Both the position numbers and the translations under genes were made by a program. The notes under the pieces were generated by a model. It did no database searches. It saw only the letters and a program-made list of their open reading frames with translations, and was not told the DNA's origin. From contig NZ_NETK01000001.1 of the NCBI RefSeq assembly GCF_002343915.1, forward strand, positions 8,756,001 to 8,820,000: a DNA stretch of 64,000 nt, in the 5' to 3' direction. The DNA is from Nannocystis exedens (GTDB lineage: Bacteria > Myxococcota_A > Polyangia > Nannocystales > Nannocystaceae). Shown here piece by piece: positions 42,587 through 51,467 of this stretch. How positions within the stretch are numbered: position 1 is the first letter of the stretch; each line of letters starts with the position of its first letter.

Positions 42587-43357
42587 TCACTCGCAGGCGG
42601 CGGAGTTGACGATCACGTCGGTGACAGGGACGTCGTCGTAGCCGTTCTCGCTGGCGGTCGGGACGGCGGCGATGGCGGCGAGGACGTCGAAGCCCTCGAC
42701 CAGCACGCCGAAGGCCGCGTAGTCGCCGTCGAGGAAGTGCTGGGGGCCGTCGCAGAGGAAGAACTGCGAGGTGGCGCTGTTCGGGTCGTTGGTGCGGGCC
42801 ATCGAGATCGCGCCGTCGACGTGGGTGAGCGCGGGGCTCGTCTCGAGCGGGATCGGCGGGTCGGTCGGCTTGGTCGACAGGTCGGGCAAGAGGCCGCCGC
42901 CCTGGATGACGAAGTCGTCGATGGTGCGGTGGAAGATCGTGCCGTCGTAGAAGCCCGACTCGACGTAATGCAGGAAGTTGGCGGTGGTGAGCGGGGCGTT
43001 GACGGCGTCGAGCTGGACGACGAGGTCGCCCATGGTGGTGGAGAGCCGGATCCGCGGCGCCTCGCCCTCGCAGGGGCCGGGCATGACGCCGGTGGTGGTG
43101 GTCGTGGCGTCGGTGGTCGGCGTCGTGGTGGTGTCGGCCGCGGTGGTGACGTCCGTGGTCGGGATCGGGGTGTCCGTGGTCGCGGTGCCGGTGGTCGTCG
43201 AAGTCTCGCCGCCGGGGGTCGGCTCGGTGGTGGCGGGCGCGGTGGTCGTCGCGTCGGTGGTGGCCATCGTCGCGGTGACATCGGCGGTGGTCTTCTCGCC
43301 GCCGTTGCAGGCGGGCAGGAGGGCGAGGAGGAGGAGGGACGACGCGCGGGAAGCCAT
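42587..43357 (-). CDS. Cyclophilin-type peptidyl-prolyl isomerase, lipoprotein
   Basis: 256 residues. Signal peptide with lipobox LLPAC and a 65-residue Thr/Ala/Asp-rich linker. The catalytic domain has the short bacterial cyclophilin form: FLHYVESGFYDGTIFHRTID with the catalytic arginine, FVIQGGGLLPDL, ISMARTNDPNSATSQFFLCD and FGVLVEGFDVLAAIAAVPT. It should assist proline isomerisation of exported proteins at the cell surface. ATG 43357 begins the signal peptide. Confidence 0.92.
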   Translation of the reverse strand: MASRASSLLLLALLPACNGGEKTTADVTATMATTDATTTAPATTEPTPGGETSTTTGTATTDTPIPTTDVTTAADTTTTPTTDATTTTTGVMPGPCEGEAPRIRLSTTMGDLVVQLDAVNAPLTTANFLHYVESGFYDGTIFHRTIDDFVIQGGGLLPDLSTKPTDPPIPLETSPALTHVDGAISMARTNDPNSATSQFFLCDGPQHFLDGDYAAFGVLVEGFDVLAAIAAVPTASENGYDDVPVTDVIVNSAACE

Positions 43358-43546
43358 TGCGGTCACGATGCCCGGCGCGCGGCCGCGACACAAGCGGCGG
43401 GCGCGGACGCAGCGACACGAGCGCGGCGCAGCGGGGCAGCGAGGCACGCGCCGGGCCCGGGGCGCGGATCCGCGGACGGGCGCGGACGCGAGGCCGCGGC
43501 GACGTGGCGCACAGGCGCGGCGCGCCGCTGGTGCCACGAGGCCGGG

Positions 43547-43568
43547 CGTTGCGACGTGGATCGCAACG
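43547..43568. promoter_or_regulatory. Inverted repeat, possible operator
   Basis: CGTTGCGA (43547-43554) and TCGCAACG (43561-43568) are a perfect 8-bp inverted repeat with a six-base spacer, 51 bases before the DUF6176-like gene. A candidate -10 box TACGTT follows at about 43606. The site lies between divergent genes, so it could bind a regulator of either. Confidence 0.45.
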
Positions 43569-43618
43569 GAGCGGCCGGTGCGTTCGCGGGAATTGGCGCC
43601 GGTGCTACGTTCGCGAGC

Positions 43619-43987
43619 ATGTCCTACGCGGTACGTGCATTCCCGTTGCGCCGTCCGGTCGGCGAACTGATGGCATTCGCGGCGGCCCTGCGGGGCTCCC
43701 GGCGCGCCGAGGCCGAGGCGGCGTATCGACGCTACGGGGTGCTGCTGGACACATGGCACATTCAACACACGCCATTCGGGCCGTGGGTGCTGGTGGTCAC
43801 GCGGGTCGACGATTGCGCCGACATCGAGGCGTACGCGGCGAGCTCGGACGAGTTCGAGGTGTGGTTCAAATCGACGGTGCACGCGCTGACGGGCAGCGAT
43901 CCGAACAAGGCGCCGCTCCGCCCGCCGTCGACCGAGCTGTACACCTGGACGGGCGTGACCCGGGTCGGCAGCGAGGCCGCGGAATAG
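43619..43987 (+). CDS. DUF6176-like small protein
   Basis: 122 residues. The order of motifs (RRPVGELMAFAAALRGSRRA, then YGVLLDTWHIQHTPFGPWVLVV, DDFADIEAY-like ASSDEFEVWF and a C-terminal strand) resembles DUF6176, a ferredoxin-like dimeric fold related to antibiotic-biosynthesis monooxygenases. It may be an enzyme or a ligand-binding protein. It precedes the MFS exporter and glycosyltransferase genes on the same strand. Confidence 0.65.
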   Translation: MSYAVRAFPLRRPVGELMAFAAALRGSRRAEAEAAYRRYGVLLDTWHIQHTPFGPWVLVVTRVDDCADIEAYAASSDEFEVWFKSTVHALTGSDPNKAPLRPPSTELYTWTGVTRVGSEAAE

Positions 43988-44141
43988 CGACAGCGCGAGG
44001 CGCCGGCGGCTCGCGTCCGGAGACTCCGCGGGCGCCCGACCCCGCGCTGGTGGTGCTCGCCGGCGCCCTGGCGGGCGATCCCGCCCCGGCTCGCGCCGGC
44101 GCCGGGGTCGTGCGAGATTGGCCCGAGAGGGCCCGAGCGGG

Positions 44142-45341
44142 GTGGGAGCGGACGAATTCGCGAATGTCGCCAGGACGCCGGCGCTGCCGTGGCGCGACCG
44201 GCGATTCGTCGGCTTCTTCGCCGCCGCCGCGCTGGGGCCGATCGCCTCGATGGCGCTGCGCTTCGTGCCGGGCCACCTCGAGGGCGCGGGCCACTCGCCG
44301 GCGATCATCGGCGAGGTGATGGCGGCGTCGACCCTCGGCGGGGTGGTGGCGCTGCCGCTGGCGGGCTGGCTGGCGCAGCGCCGGCTGCGGGCGATGCTGG
44401 TCGGCGGGGCGCTGGTGCAGGCGCTCGGGCTCGCGTGCGCCGGCGCGAGCGCCGACAGCGTGGCCGGGCTGGCGGCCAGCGTGGCGCTGATGAGCCTCGG
44501 CACGGCGCACCTCGATGTCGGGGTGGTGGCGGCGGTGGTGGCCTCGGTGACGGCGGAGCGCCGGCCGCAGGTGCTGGCGTATTACTTCGCGTTCGTCAGC
44601 CTGGCCCGCAACGTGATCGGCTCGGGGCTGGCGGAGGGGCTGCTGGGGCGCTGGGGCTTCGCGTCGATGTGCCGGGTGCTGGCCGCGCTGGCGGCGGTGC
44701 ACGTGATCGTGCGGGCGATCGCCCAGGCGCCGACGCCGGCGGCCGAGGAGCCGGCGCCGCCGTACCGCGAGTTCCTGCGGGACTTCGCGCGGCCGCGGGT
44801 GCTGGTGCTGGTGCTGGTGTTCACGCTGCTGTCGATCCACTTCGTCGCCCAGGAGTCGTTCATCACCGCGCTGGCGACCCACCGCGCGCTCGGCGGCGTG
44901 ACGCCGCTGTTCACCGCCTACTTCGCGGTGATCGCCCTCGGTCGCGCGGCGGCGGGGCACCTCGTCGATCGCCTGGGCCGCGGGCCGGTGGTGGTGGCCA
45001 GCGCGCTGCTGCTGGTCGGCGTCGGGGCCGGGCTGGCGGAGGTGCGCACGCAGGCGGGGATGATCGCGCTCGGGGTCGCCACGGGGCTCGGTCACCTGCT
45101 GCTGTGGCCGGCGCTGTACTCGACGTTTTACGACAAGGTCCGCGGCCGCGGGATGGTCAGCGCGGCCCTGAGCGCGGCGCTGGCGGCGGCCGGCTTCCTG
45201 GCGGAGCTCGGCCTCGGCGGCGTGGCGTCACGGGCGGGCTACGCGGCGCTGTACTGGACGGCCGCCGGCTGTGCGGGGCTCGCGGCGGTGCTCGCATTGC
45301 CGCTGTCGCGCTGGATGGCGCCGAGGAACGAGGGGTCGTAG
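44142..45341 (+). CDS. MFS transporter
   Basis: About 399 residues with twelve predicted membrane helices (for example FVGFFAAAALGPIASMALRF, LVLVLVFTLLSIHFVA, LGHLLLWPALYSTFYD). The cytoplasmic loop between helices 2 and 3 (GWLAQRRLRAMLVGGAL) and the matching loop in the second half (HLVDRLGRGPVVVAS) carry the MFS motif A pattern. It is probably a drug/metabolite:proton exporter. It ends directly against the start of the glycosyltransferase gene, so the pair may make and export a glycosylated compound. The start could instead be TTG 44118. Confidence 0.87.
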   Translation: MGADEFANVARTPALPWRDRRFVGFFAAAALGPIASMALRFVPGHLEGAGHSPAIIGEVMAASTLGGVVALPLAGWLAQRRLRAMLVGGALVQALGLACAGASADSVAGLAASVALMSLGTAHLDVGVVAAVVASVTAERRPQVLAYYFAFVSLARNVIGSGLAEGLLGRWGFASMCRVLAALAAVHVIVRAIAQAPTPAAEEPAPPYREFLRDFARPRVLVLVLVFTLLSIHFVAQESFITALATHRALGGVTPLFTAYFAVIALGRAAAGHLVDRLGRGPVVVASALLLVGVGAGLAEVRTQAGMIALGVATGLGHLLLWPALYSTFYDKVRGRGMVSAALSAALAAAGFLAELGLGGVASRAGYAALYWTAAGCAGLAAVLALPLSRWMAPRNEGS

Positions 45342-46652
45342 ATGGCTCGGATCCTGATCCACATGTTGCGTGAACACGGGCACGTGCTGCCGACGCTGAA
45401 GCTGGCGCGCGCGCTGACGGCGGCCGGACACCGGGTCGAGTACCTGCTGACGCCGTGGTGGCGCGCGTTCTGCGAGGCGCAGGGGCTGGGTTTCCGGTCG
45501 TACCTCGAAGACATCTTTCCGGCGGCGGCAGAGTCGGCGTGGGCGCGGATGGACCAGGCGACGCGGGAGGCCGACGCGGAGCAGCGCCGCGACGCGCGGG
45601 TGCGGTGGTTGTTGGCGGGCGGGCTGGGCGAGGTCTACCGCGCGGCGGCGCCGGACCTGATCCTCGGCGATGCCTATGACGTGTCGATCCCGATCGTGGC
45701 GCGGGCGAGCGGGATCCGGGTGGCGTCGCTGTCACCGTCGTGCTTCCAGGGGCGCGAGCCGGGGGTGCCGCCGCTGTCGAGCGCGGTGGCCTGGGGGACG
45801 GACGCGCGGGCGCGGGCGGCCGCGGAGGCCGAGTGGGCCCGCCTGGCCGAGGCCCGCCGGCTGGCGGCGGACGCGTGGTATCCGCGCTACGTCGAGGCGC
45901 TGTTGCGGGTGTATGCATTCCCCCGCGACGAGTTTTCGTGGGAGGGGGCGATCGCGCCGGACTTTCCCCGGCTGCCGCAATTGATCCTGTGCCCGCGTGC
46001 GTTCGAATTCCCGCGCGAGCTGCCGGCGCGCTGTCACGACGACATCGCCAGCCTGACGGTGGTCGATTCGCCGGTGGAGCCGGAGCTGGCGGAGCTCCTG
46101 CTGCGGCGGCCGCTGGTGTATTGCGCGCTCGGATCGCAGGGGCTGTGGCGGCCGCAACACCACGATCTGCTGGCGCAGGTGTCGACGTTGGCGCGGCGGC
46201 GGCCGGAGCTGGCGTTCGTGATCGCGGGCGACGCCCATTCGGCGGGGGCCCTGGCCGCGGCGGCGCCGGGCAACGCGAAGGTGGTGGCCTGGGCGCCGCA
46301 ACACGCGGTGCTGCGCGCGGCGTCGGCGATGATCTCGGTCGGCGGGTTGGGGACGATCAAGGAGTGCCTGTGGCACGCGGTGCCGCTGGTGCTGGTGCCG
46401 CAATTCAACCCGTACGACGCGCAGGGCAACGCGGCGCGCGTGCAGCACCACGGGCTCGGCGAGGTGCTGACGGCGGCGGAATTTTTGCACGGGGGGATCG
46501 AGGCGGCGCTCGATCGGGCGCTCGCGGGGCGGTATGCGGCGGGGCTGGGGCGGATCCAGGCCCAGCTGCGGACGGTCGAGGCCGGCGATCGCGGGGTGAC
46601 GCTGGTCGAGCGATTGCTGCGCGGGGAGTCGCTGCTCGGGGAGGACGGTTGA
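45342..46652 (+). CDS. UGT-type glycosyltransferase (MGT family)
   Basis: 436 residues with the GT-B layout of macrolide and ergosterol glycosyltransferases. MREHGHVLPTLKLARALTAAGH is the N-terminal acceptor-side motif, with a histidine as likely base; VVAWAPQHAVLRAASAMISV, GGLGTIKECLWHAVPLVLVP and the end FNPYDAQGNAARV make the nucleotide-sugar site. It would glycosylate a small lipophilic molecule. Translational coupling with the MFS gene is direct (no gap). Confidence 0.9.
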   Translation: MARILIHMLREHGHVLPTLKLARALTAAGHRVEYLLTPWWRAFCEAQGLGFRSYLEDIFPAAAESAWARMDQATREADAEQRRDARVRWLLAGGLGEVYRAAAPDLILGDAYDVSIPIVARASGIRVASLSPSCFQGREPGVPPLSSAVAWGTDARARAAAEAEWARLAEARRLAADAWYPRYVEALLRVYAFPRDEFSWEGAIAPDFPRLPQLILCPRAFEFPRELPARCHDDIASLTVVDSPVEPELAELLLRRPLVYCALGSQGLWRPQHHDLLAQVSTLARRRPELAFVIAGDAHSAGALAAAAPGNAKVVAWAPQHAVLRAASAMISVGGLGTIKECLWHAVPLVLVPQFNPYDAQGNAARVQHHGLGEVLTAAEFLHGGIEAALDRALAGRYAAGLGRIQAQLRTVEAGDRGVTLVERLLRGESLLGEDG

Positions 46653-46692
46653 CGATGTCGACGGGTGCAACCATTCGGCGAGGAGGATGCCG

Positions 46693-47760
46693 ATGAATTC
46701 GGAGGTCGCAGTGCCGCCGGGGGAGCCGATCTGCTTCGGCTGCCACGCGCCGCTCCACGGGAACATGGCGAGGTTCGGCGAGATCGCCGTGGCCGCCCAG
46801 GCGCTGTTCGCCGAGGTCAACGCGGCCGGCGGGGTCCATGGCCACCGGATCGTGCTGATCATCGGCGACGACGGCTACGATCCGGCCGAGACGCCGGCGG
46901 TGGTCGAGCGCCTGCTGGTCGGGTACGACGTGTTCGGGTTCTTGATGTGCGTCGGGACGCCGCCGCACCTGACGGTGATCGATCGCCTGACGGCGGAGAA
47001 CATCCCCGACCTCGCGGTGGTCACCGGCGCGTCGTCGATGGCCGACGCGCCGCGGCCGAACATGTGCGTCGCCAACGTGCCGTATCACAGCAACGGCCGC
47101 GCGCTCGGGCAGCACGTCCGCGCGCTCGCGCGGGTCGGGACGATCACGTACGACACGGCGTTCGGCCGCGACTGGGTGGCGGGCTTCACGGCGGGCCTGG
47201 GCCGGGCGCCGACGCGGTCGCGCTGGCTGGGCCCGGACGAGGCGATCGAGCCGGCGGTCGAGGCGATGCAGGCGGACGGGATGGAGGCCGTGTTGGCCGT
47301 GGTGCGGCCGGAGCAGGAGGCCGCGGCGATCCTGCACGGGCAGCGCCGCGGGTTCCGGCCGCGCTGGCTGGTGGGGTTCGTCGACGGGCTGACGGCGATG
47401 CTCGGCGCGGCGGGCGAGGGCGTGATCGGATCGCACTGGCTACATATGGCCGAAGGGGCAGGTTCGCCGGCGATCGCGGCGCACCGCGAGCTGATGGCCC
47501 GGCGCGCGCCGGAGGTCGAGGTCACGGGGACGAGCGTGGGCGGGCAAGCGCTGGCGGAGCTCACGGTCGAGCTGCTCCGCCGCGCCGGTCCGTGTCCGAC
47601 GCGCGCGCGGCTGCTGGCGGCGCTCGACGGGCTGGACGGGCGCTGGCGCAGCCCGCTGATGCGGGTGAGCCCGCGCAAAGACCCGCGACGGCCGGTGATC
47701 TTCGACGCGGTGGCGCTGCTGCGGCTGACCGCGGCGGGATGGGTGGCGATCGAGGAGTGA
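46693..47760 (+). CDS. LivJ-type substrate-binding protein without signal peptide
   Basis: 355 residues of the type I periplasmic-binding fold used by branched-chain amino-acid ABC transporters (GEIAVAAQALFAEVNAAGGVHG, HRIVLIIGDDGYDPAETPAV, then IPDLAVVTGASS). There is no signal peptide or lipobox, and no permease or ATPase gene is nearby, so it may be a cytoplasmic ligand sensor. AGGAGG at 46681-46686 is too close to ATG 46687 but well placed for ATG 46693. It follows the glycosyltransferase by 40 bases. Confidence 0.82.
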   Translation: MNSEVAVPPGEPICFGCHAPLHGNMARFGEIAVAAQALFAEVNAAGGVHGHRIVLIIGDDGYDPAETPAVVERLLVGYDVFGFLMCVGTPPHLTVIDRLTAENIPDLAVVTGASSMADAPRPNMCVANVPYHSNGRALGQHVRALARVGTITYDTAFGRDWVAGFTAGLGRAPTRSRWLGPDEAIEPAVEAMQADGMEAVLAVVRPEQEAAAILHGQRRGFRPRWLVGFVDGLTAMLGAAGEGVIGSHWLHMAEGAGSPAIAAHRELMARRAPEVEVTGTSVGGQALAELTVELLRRAGPCPTRARLLAALDGLDGRWRSPLMRVSPRKDPRRPVIFDAVALLRLTAAGWVAIEE

Positions 47761-47769
47761 GGCCAGGGT

Positions 47770-50244
47770 TCAGGGGCAGCGATCGAGGATGGCGCGCAGG
47801 CGGGCCTCGGGAGCGGCCCCGGCGTCGACGAGCGCGCGGTCCAGGCCGAGGGCGGCGACGTCGGCGCGCGTGAGGGCGGCGGGCAGGGCCTGCTCGAGTG
47901 CGTCGAGCCAGGCGGACGACGACCCCGCGAGCGGGCGCAGGAGGGCGCTCAGCAGCGCCGGGGCGGGCTCGGGTTCGCCGAGGCGGTCGCCGAGGTAGAC
48001 CGGGCCGTCCTGCTCGGCGAAGGCGTGGGCGTCGAGCTCGAGTCCGAGGCCCTCGCGGGCGGCGAGGCGCAAGGCGGCGGCGTACGCGGAGGCGAGCCGC
48101 ACGAGGTGGCGCGGGCGCTCGGCCCCGGGAGCGCGGCGCAGCTCGGCGCCGAGGGCGGGCAGATCGGGCACGATGTGCCACAAGACGTGGTCGCCGTCGC
48201 CGTCGCCGAGCGCCAGCGCGACGGTCGTGTCCGCGGGCAGCAGCGGGCCGAGACGCGCGGTCCGCCGGACGTGCTCGCGGAGGCTGGCCCGGCCGCGCTC
48301 GTCGTCGTCGAAGCGCCACTCAGGGCGGGTGCGCAGGCAGAATCCGCCTGTCTTGTAGAGCATGGCCGATGGGGCATGTCCCAGGGGACGGGCGGGGACG
48401 AGCGGGGCCCCGGCGAGCCGCTCCAGGACGTGGCGGCCGGCCGGCACCGGCCAGACGTGTCCGGGCGGGAGGTCCGGGCGCGGCCGGGGGAGGTCGCCCG
48501 CGGGCTCCGGGGCGGCGGAGGCTTCGTCCTGCGGGTCGGAGGCGGCGGAGCTGTCTTCCGGGACGGGTGGCGAGGCGGAGGCGGCCGAGAGGGGGCCGGG
48601 AGGTGCGAGGTCGCCGTCCTCGGGGACAGGTCGGGCGGGCGCGCGCGCGGCCGAGGGCGAGATGCCCTGCGGGACGGGGGCGTCCGCGGCAGGGGCGGTG
48701 CGTGGATGGCTGTCCTCGGGGACAGGTTCGGGCGAGCCGGCGGCGGGCGGATGGCTGTCCTCGGGGACAGGTCCGGGCGAGCCTGCGGCGGGCAGGAGGC
48801 TGTCCTCCGGGACATGTCCGGATCGCGGCGGGACGGGCGAGCCGTCCTCTTGGACAGGCGCGGAGGCCGGCGCGGTCGCGGGCGGGCTGTCCTCCGGGAC
48901 AGCTTCATCCGGCGCGAGTCCGGCGGGGACCTCGTGCCGGGCGCGCTCGTCGGGCGGCGCGGGCGCGGACGGCAGGGCGCCGTCGGCCGCGAGCGCGGGC
49001 GTCCCGGCCGCCGCAGGCTCGGGCTCGTGGTCCAGAGGAGCGGGGTCGCGATCCGCGGGCTCGTGCTCGTCGGCGTCCTGCGGGCTCGCTGCCGAGCTCG
49101 GCGGCTGCTCGCGCGGGACGAGCGCTTCGATCCGCGGCGGATGGCGCAGGCCGGCGAGGGCCGCGAGCGCGTCGTCGGCGGCAGCGTCGTCCGACGCGGC
49201 GGGGTCGAGGCGCGCCTCCTCCGGATCGAACGGCTCGCCGGCCGCGACGGGCGCTTCGGCGTGCGCGAGCACGGGCGGGGGCGGGACGCGGACGGTCGCC
49301 GCCGGCGGCGAGGGGATGTCGGGCGGTTCGAGGACCGGGGTCGGTTCGATGAACATCGCCGACACCGGGATCTTCGGCCGCGCGGGGCGCTCGGCGGCAG
49401 CGGGCCGTTCGGACATGTTCTCAGGGACAGGCGCCGGGGTGCGCGGGCGGCTCGAGGCGTCGCCGTCGCCGGCGAGCTGGGTCACGAGCTTGGCCGAGCG
49501 GATGTAGACGACGCGGCCCTCGTCCGCGTGCGGGCGCGACAGGGCGCGGCGGACCTCGTCGTGGGCGATGCGGTGGGCGCCGAGGCTCTCGATCGCCTGC
49601 AGCGCGACGCGCAGCTGCTCGGCGGTGCCGGCCCGGCCGGCGAGCGCCTCGAGGCCCTCGCGGGCGGTGCGCTGCTTCATCTGCCGCACGGCCGCCCGGA
49701 TCGCGCCGACCGCGGTCTCGCGCACGCCGATGCCCGCCGAGGCCTGGGCGCCGATCACCGGCACCTCGGGCCCGAGGCGGAGCGCGGCCCCGAGCTCGTG
49801 CGGCAACATGGCGCTCGGGAGGTCCTGCTTGTTGGCCTGGACCAGCAGCGGCACGTGGACGGCGCTCTTGCCGAGGTGCTCGCGCAGGCTGTCGAGCATC
49901 TCGCGCGCCGAGTCCTGGCCGGAGACGGCGCTGTCGCACACCAGGACGACGACGTCGGCGCCGCGGAGGATGTGGGCGCGCCGCGCCTCGAGGCTCTTGT
50001 GGCCGGGCACGGTGACGACCTGGACCTGCAGCTGGTGGCCGTCGAGCACGCCGCCGTCGAAGCTGAACCAGTCGAAGAAGATCGTGCGGCCGGTGGCGGC
50101 GGGGTGCACCTGCAGCTCGTCGCCGGGGCGGGTGCCGAAGATGCGCGCGAGCTGCTCGACGTTGGTGGTCTTGCCGGCGCGGCCCGGCCCGTCGTACACG
50201 ATGCGCAGGACGATCCGCGCGCGGTCTGGTTCGAAGACTGCCAT
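47770..50244 (-). CDS. MglA-like small GTPase fused to a repeat linker and C-terminal domain
   Basis: 824 residues. Residues 1-200 are a Ras/MglA-type GTPase: DGPGRAGKTTN (P-loop, K25), TVPGHKSLEARR at switch II, VQANKQDLPSAM as NKxD. In myxobacteria MglA sets cell polarity with roadblock partners, which are the two upstream genes. Residues about 270-590 are a Pro/Ala/Glu linker in which VPEDS or close variants recur about eight times, each encoded by a copy of the DNA palindrome (48360-49440). Residues about 600-824 form a separate helical domain (LVRLASAYAAALRLAAREGL) of unknown role. The fusion is unusual, as MglA is normally 195 residues. Confidence 0.85.
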   Translation of the reverse strand: MAVFEPDRARIVLRIVYDGPGRAGKTTNVEQLARIFGTRPGDELQVHPAATGRTIFFDWFSFDGGVLDGHQLQVQVVTVPGHKSLEARRAHILRGADVVVLVCDSAVSGQDSAREMLDSLREHLGKSAVHVPLLVQANKQDLPSAMLPHELGAALRLGPEVPVIGAQASAGIGVRETAVGAIRAAVRQMKQRTAREGLEALAGRAGTAEQLRVALQAIESLGAHRIAHDEVRRALSRPHADEGRVVYIRSAKLVTQLAGDGDASSRPRTPAPVPENMSERPAAAERPARPKIPVSAMFIEPTPVLEPPDIPSPPAATVRVPPPPVLAHAEAPVAAGEPFDPEEARLDPAASDDAAADDALAALAGLRHPPRIEALVPREQPPSSAASPQDADEHEPADRDPAPLDHEPEPAAAGTPALAADGALPSAPAPPDERARHEVPAGLAPDEAVPEDSPPATAPASAPVQEDGSPVPPRSGHVPEDSLLPAAGSPGPVPEDSHPPAAGSPEPVPEDSHPRTAPAADAPVPQGISPSAARAPARPVPEDGDLAPPGPLSAASASPPVPEDSSAASDPQDEASAAPEPAGDLPRPRPDLPPGHVWPVPAGRHVLERLAGAPLVPARPLGHAPSAMLYKTGGFCLRTRPEWRFDDDERGRASLREHVRRTARLGPLLPADTTVALALGDGDGDHVLWHIVPDLPALGAELRRAPGAERPRHLVRLASAYAAALRLAAREGLGLELDAHAFAEQDGPVYLGDRLGEPEPAPALLSALLRPLAGSSSAWLDALEQALPAALTRADVAALGLDRALVDAGAAPEARLRAILDRCP
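48360..49440. repeat. Amplified palindrome-family array inside a coding region
   Basis: About eight to ten copies of CTGTCCTCGGGGACAG or near variants lie at roughly 48553, 48615, 48710, 48755, 48801, 48843, 48887 and 49412, spaced 40-60 bases. All keep the GTPase reading frame, giving VPEDS, VPEDG, VQEDG or VPENM on the minus strand. This is the densest part of the repeat family in the window. Confidence 0.85.
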
Positions 50245-50262
50245 GCCCGGGTGCCTCCTGCG

Positions 50263-51399
50263 TCACGGCGCGAGCGCCTCGACGAGCCCGATCTGCGCGC
50301 GCAGCTGCGCCCACCCGAGGCCGATGCTGATCGACCGGTCGGTGCAGAGGATCAGCGCCCAGTCGCGGCCGGCGAGGCGCTTGGCGAAGATGTAGTGCTC
50401 GCCGGCGGTCAGCTGGACCTCCTGCAGCCGGCCGAGCGCGAGCCGACCGCCGAACAGGTCGACGCCCGCCGCGGCCAGGGCGGCCTCGGTCAGCGGCACC
50501 GGGCCGTGGCGGCGCTGATGATGGCCGAGCAGGACGCCGCGGGCGAGGTCGACGACGGCGCAGGCGAGCGCGCCGTCGACCGACTCGCTGAAGCGCCGAC
50601 ACGCGGCGTCGACGGCGGGCACGCGGGCGGCGTCGGGGGCGGCCGGCGGCGGCGAGGAGGGCTCGTCGTCGACGACGGCGTCGAGCTCGAACACGGTCTG
50701 GGCCGCCTCCGCGCGGCGGCTCTCGTGCAGCTCCTCGTCGAGCTGGGTGAGGCTGGCCAGGAGCAGCTGGTCGAACGGGGCGTCGATGGTGGGGACGACG
50801 CCCTCCTCGAGGCTGGTCGTGTGCAGCGTGCCGGACGAGCTGGCGAGGATCGCCCGCAAGGCGCTGCAGCCGGAGGCCGAGCCGTGCTCGGCGTCGATGA
50901 TCTCGCCGTGGCGGAAGTGGATCTTGCTCGGCGGCTGGTCGGCGTGGGTGATGACGATCGTGACCGAGCGCTGCGAGAGGTGGAACATCTGCGCCATGTC
51001 GACGAGCGACAGGCCGTGGACGCTGCCCTGAAACCCGGTCTCGCAGTCGATCGCCTTCTGGATCGATCGCAGCAGCTCGGCCGACGAGAACGGCTTGAGG
51101 AGGATGTCGACCGCGCCGAGCTCGGTCGCGAGCTGATGGTCGCGGGCGGTGGCGTGGGCGCTCATGAGGATCGTGCGCGTCCGTCGCGACACGCTCGGCA
51201 GCAGCTTGAGCAGGTCGAGCCCGTCGGGTCCGCCGAGCCGCAGGTCGGTCAGCACGACGTCGGTCGGGTGCTTCGCCAGCGCCGCCAGAGCGGAGTGGAC
51301 CGAACCCGCCGAGGCGACCTCGAAGCCGCGACCCTCGAGCTCGCGCGTCAGCGCGCTGCGGATCTGCGAATCGTCGTCGACGATGAACACCGATGCCAA
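50263..51399 (-). CDS. Response regulator-DUF4388-roadblock/LC7 protein
   Basis: 378 residues. The receiver domain has D8-D10, D52 in LTDLRLGG, S80 in LMSAH and K102 in LLKPF. A DUF4388 (PATAN) domain follows (FQGSVHGLSLVDMAQMFHLS ... IHFRHGEIIDAEHG), then a linker and a C-terminal roadblock-like domain (CAVVDLARGVLLGHHQR ... LQEVQLTAGEHYIFAKRLAG). It probably couples phosphorylation to GTPase control. TTG 51399 is chosen: GGAGG lies eight bases upstream and the receiver begins at once. It is 18 bases before the GTPase gene. Confidence 0.87.
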   Translation of the reverse strand: MASVFIVDDDSQIRSALTRELEGRGFEVASAGSVHSALAALAKHPTDVVLTDLRLGGPDGLDLLKLLPSVSRRTRTILMSAHATARDHQLATELGAVDILLKPFSSAELLRSIQKAIDCETGFQGSVHGLSLVDMAQMFHLSQRSVTIVITHADQPPSKIHFRHGEIIDAEHGSASGCSALRAILASSSGTLHTTSLEEGVVPTIDAPFDQLLLASLTQLDEELHESRRAEAAQTVFELDAVVDDEPSSPPPAAPDAARVPAVDAACRRFSESVDGALACAVVDLARGVLLGHHQRRHGPVPLTEAALAAAGVDLFGGRLALGRLQEVQLTAGEHYIFAKRLAGRDWALILCTDRSISIGLGWAQLRAQIGLVEALAP

Positions 51400-51467
51400 G
51401 ATACACGCCTCCAATGCGCAGCGCCGGCGCACGAGCCTGGTGCGCCGACGCGTGTGTGCCGGCCGAA

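Noticed and set aside
46693..47760. An ABC transporter operon
   Set aside because: Only a binding-protein fold is present; there is no permease, ATPase or signal peptide.
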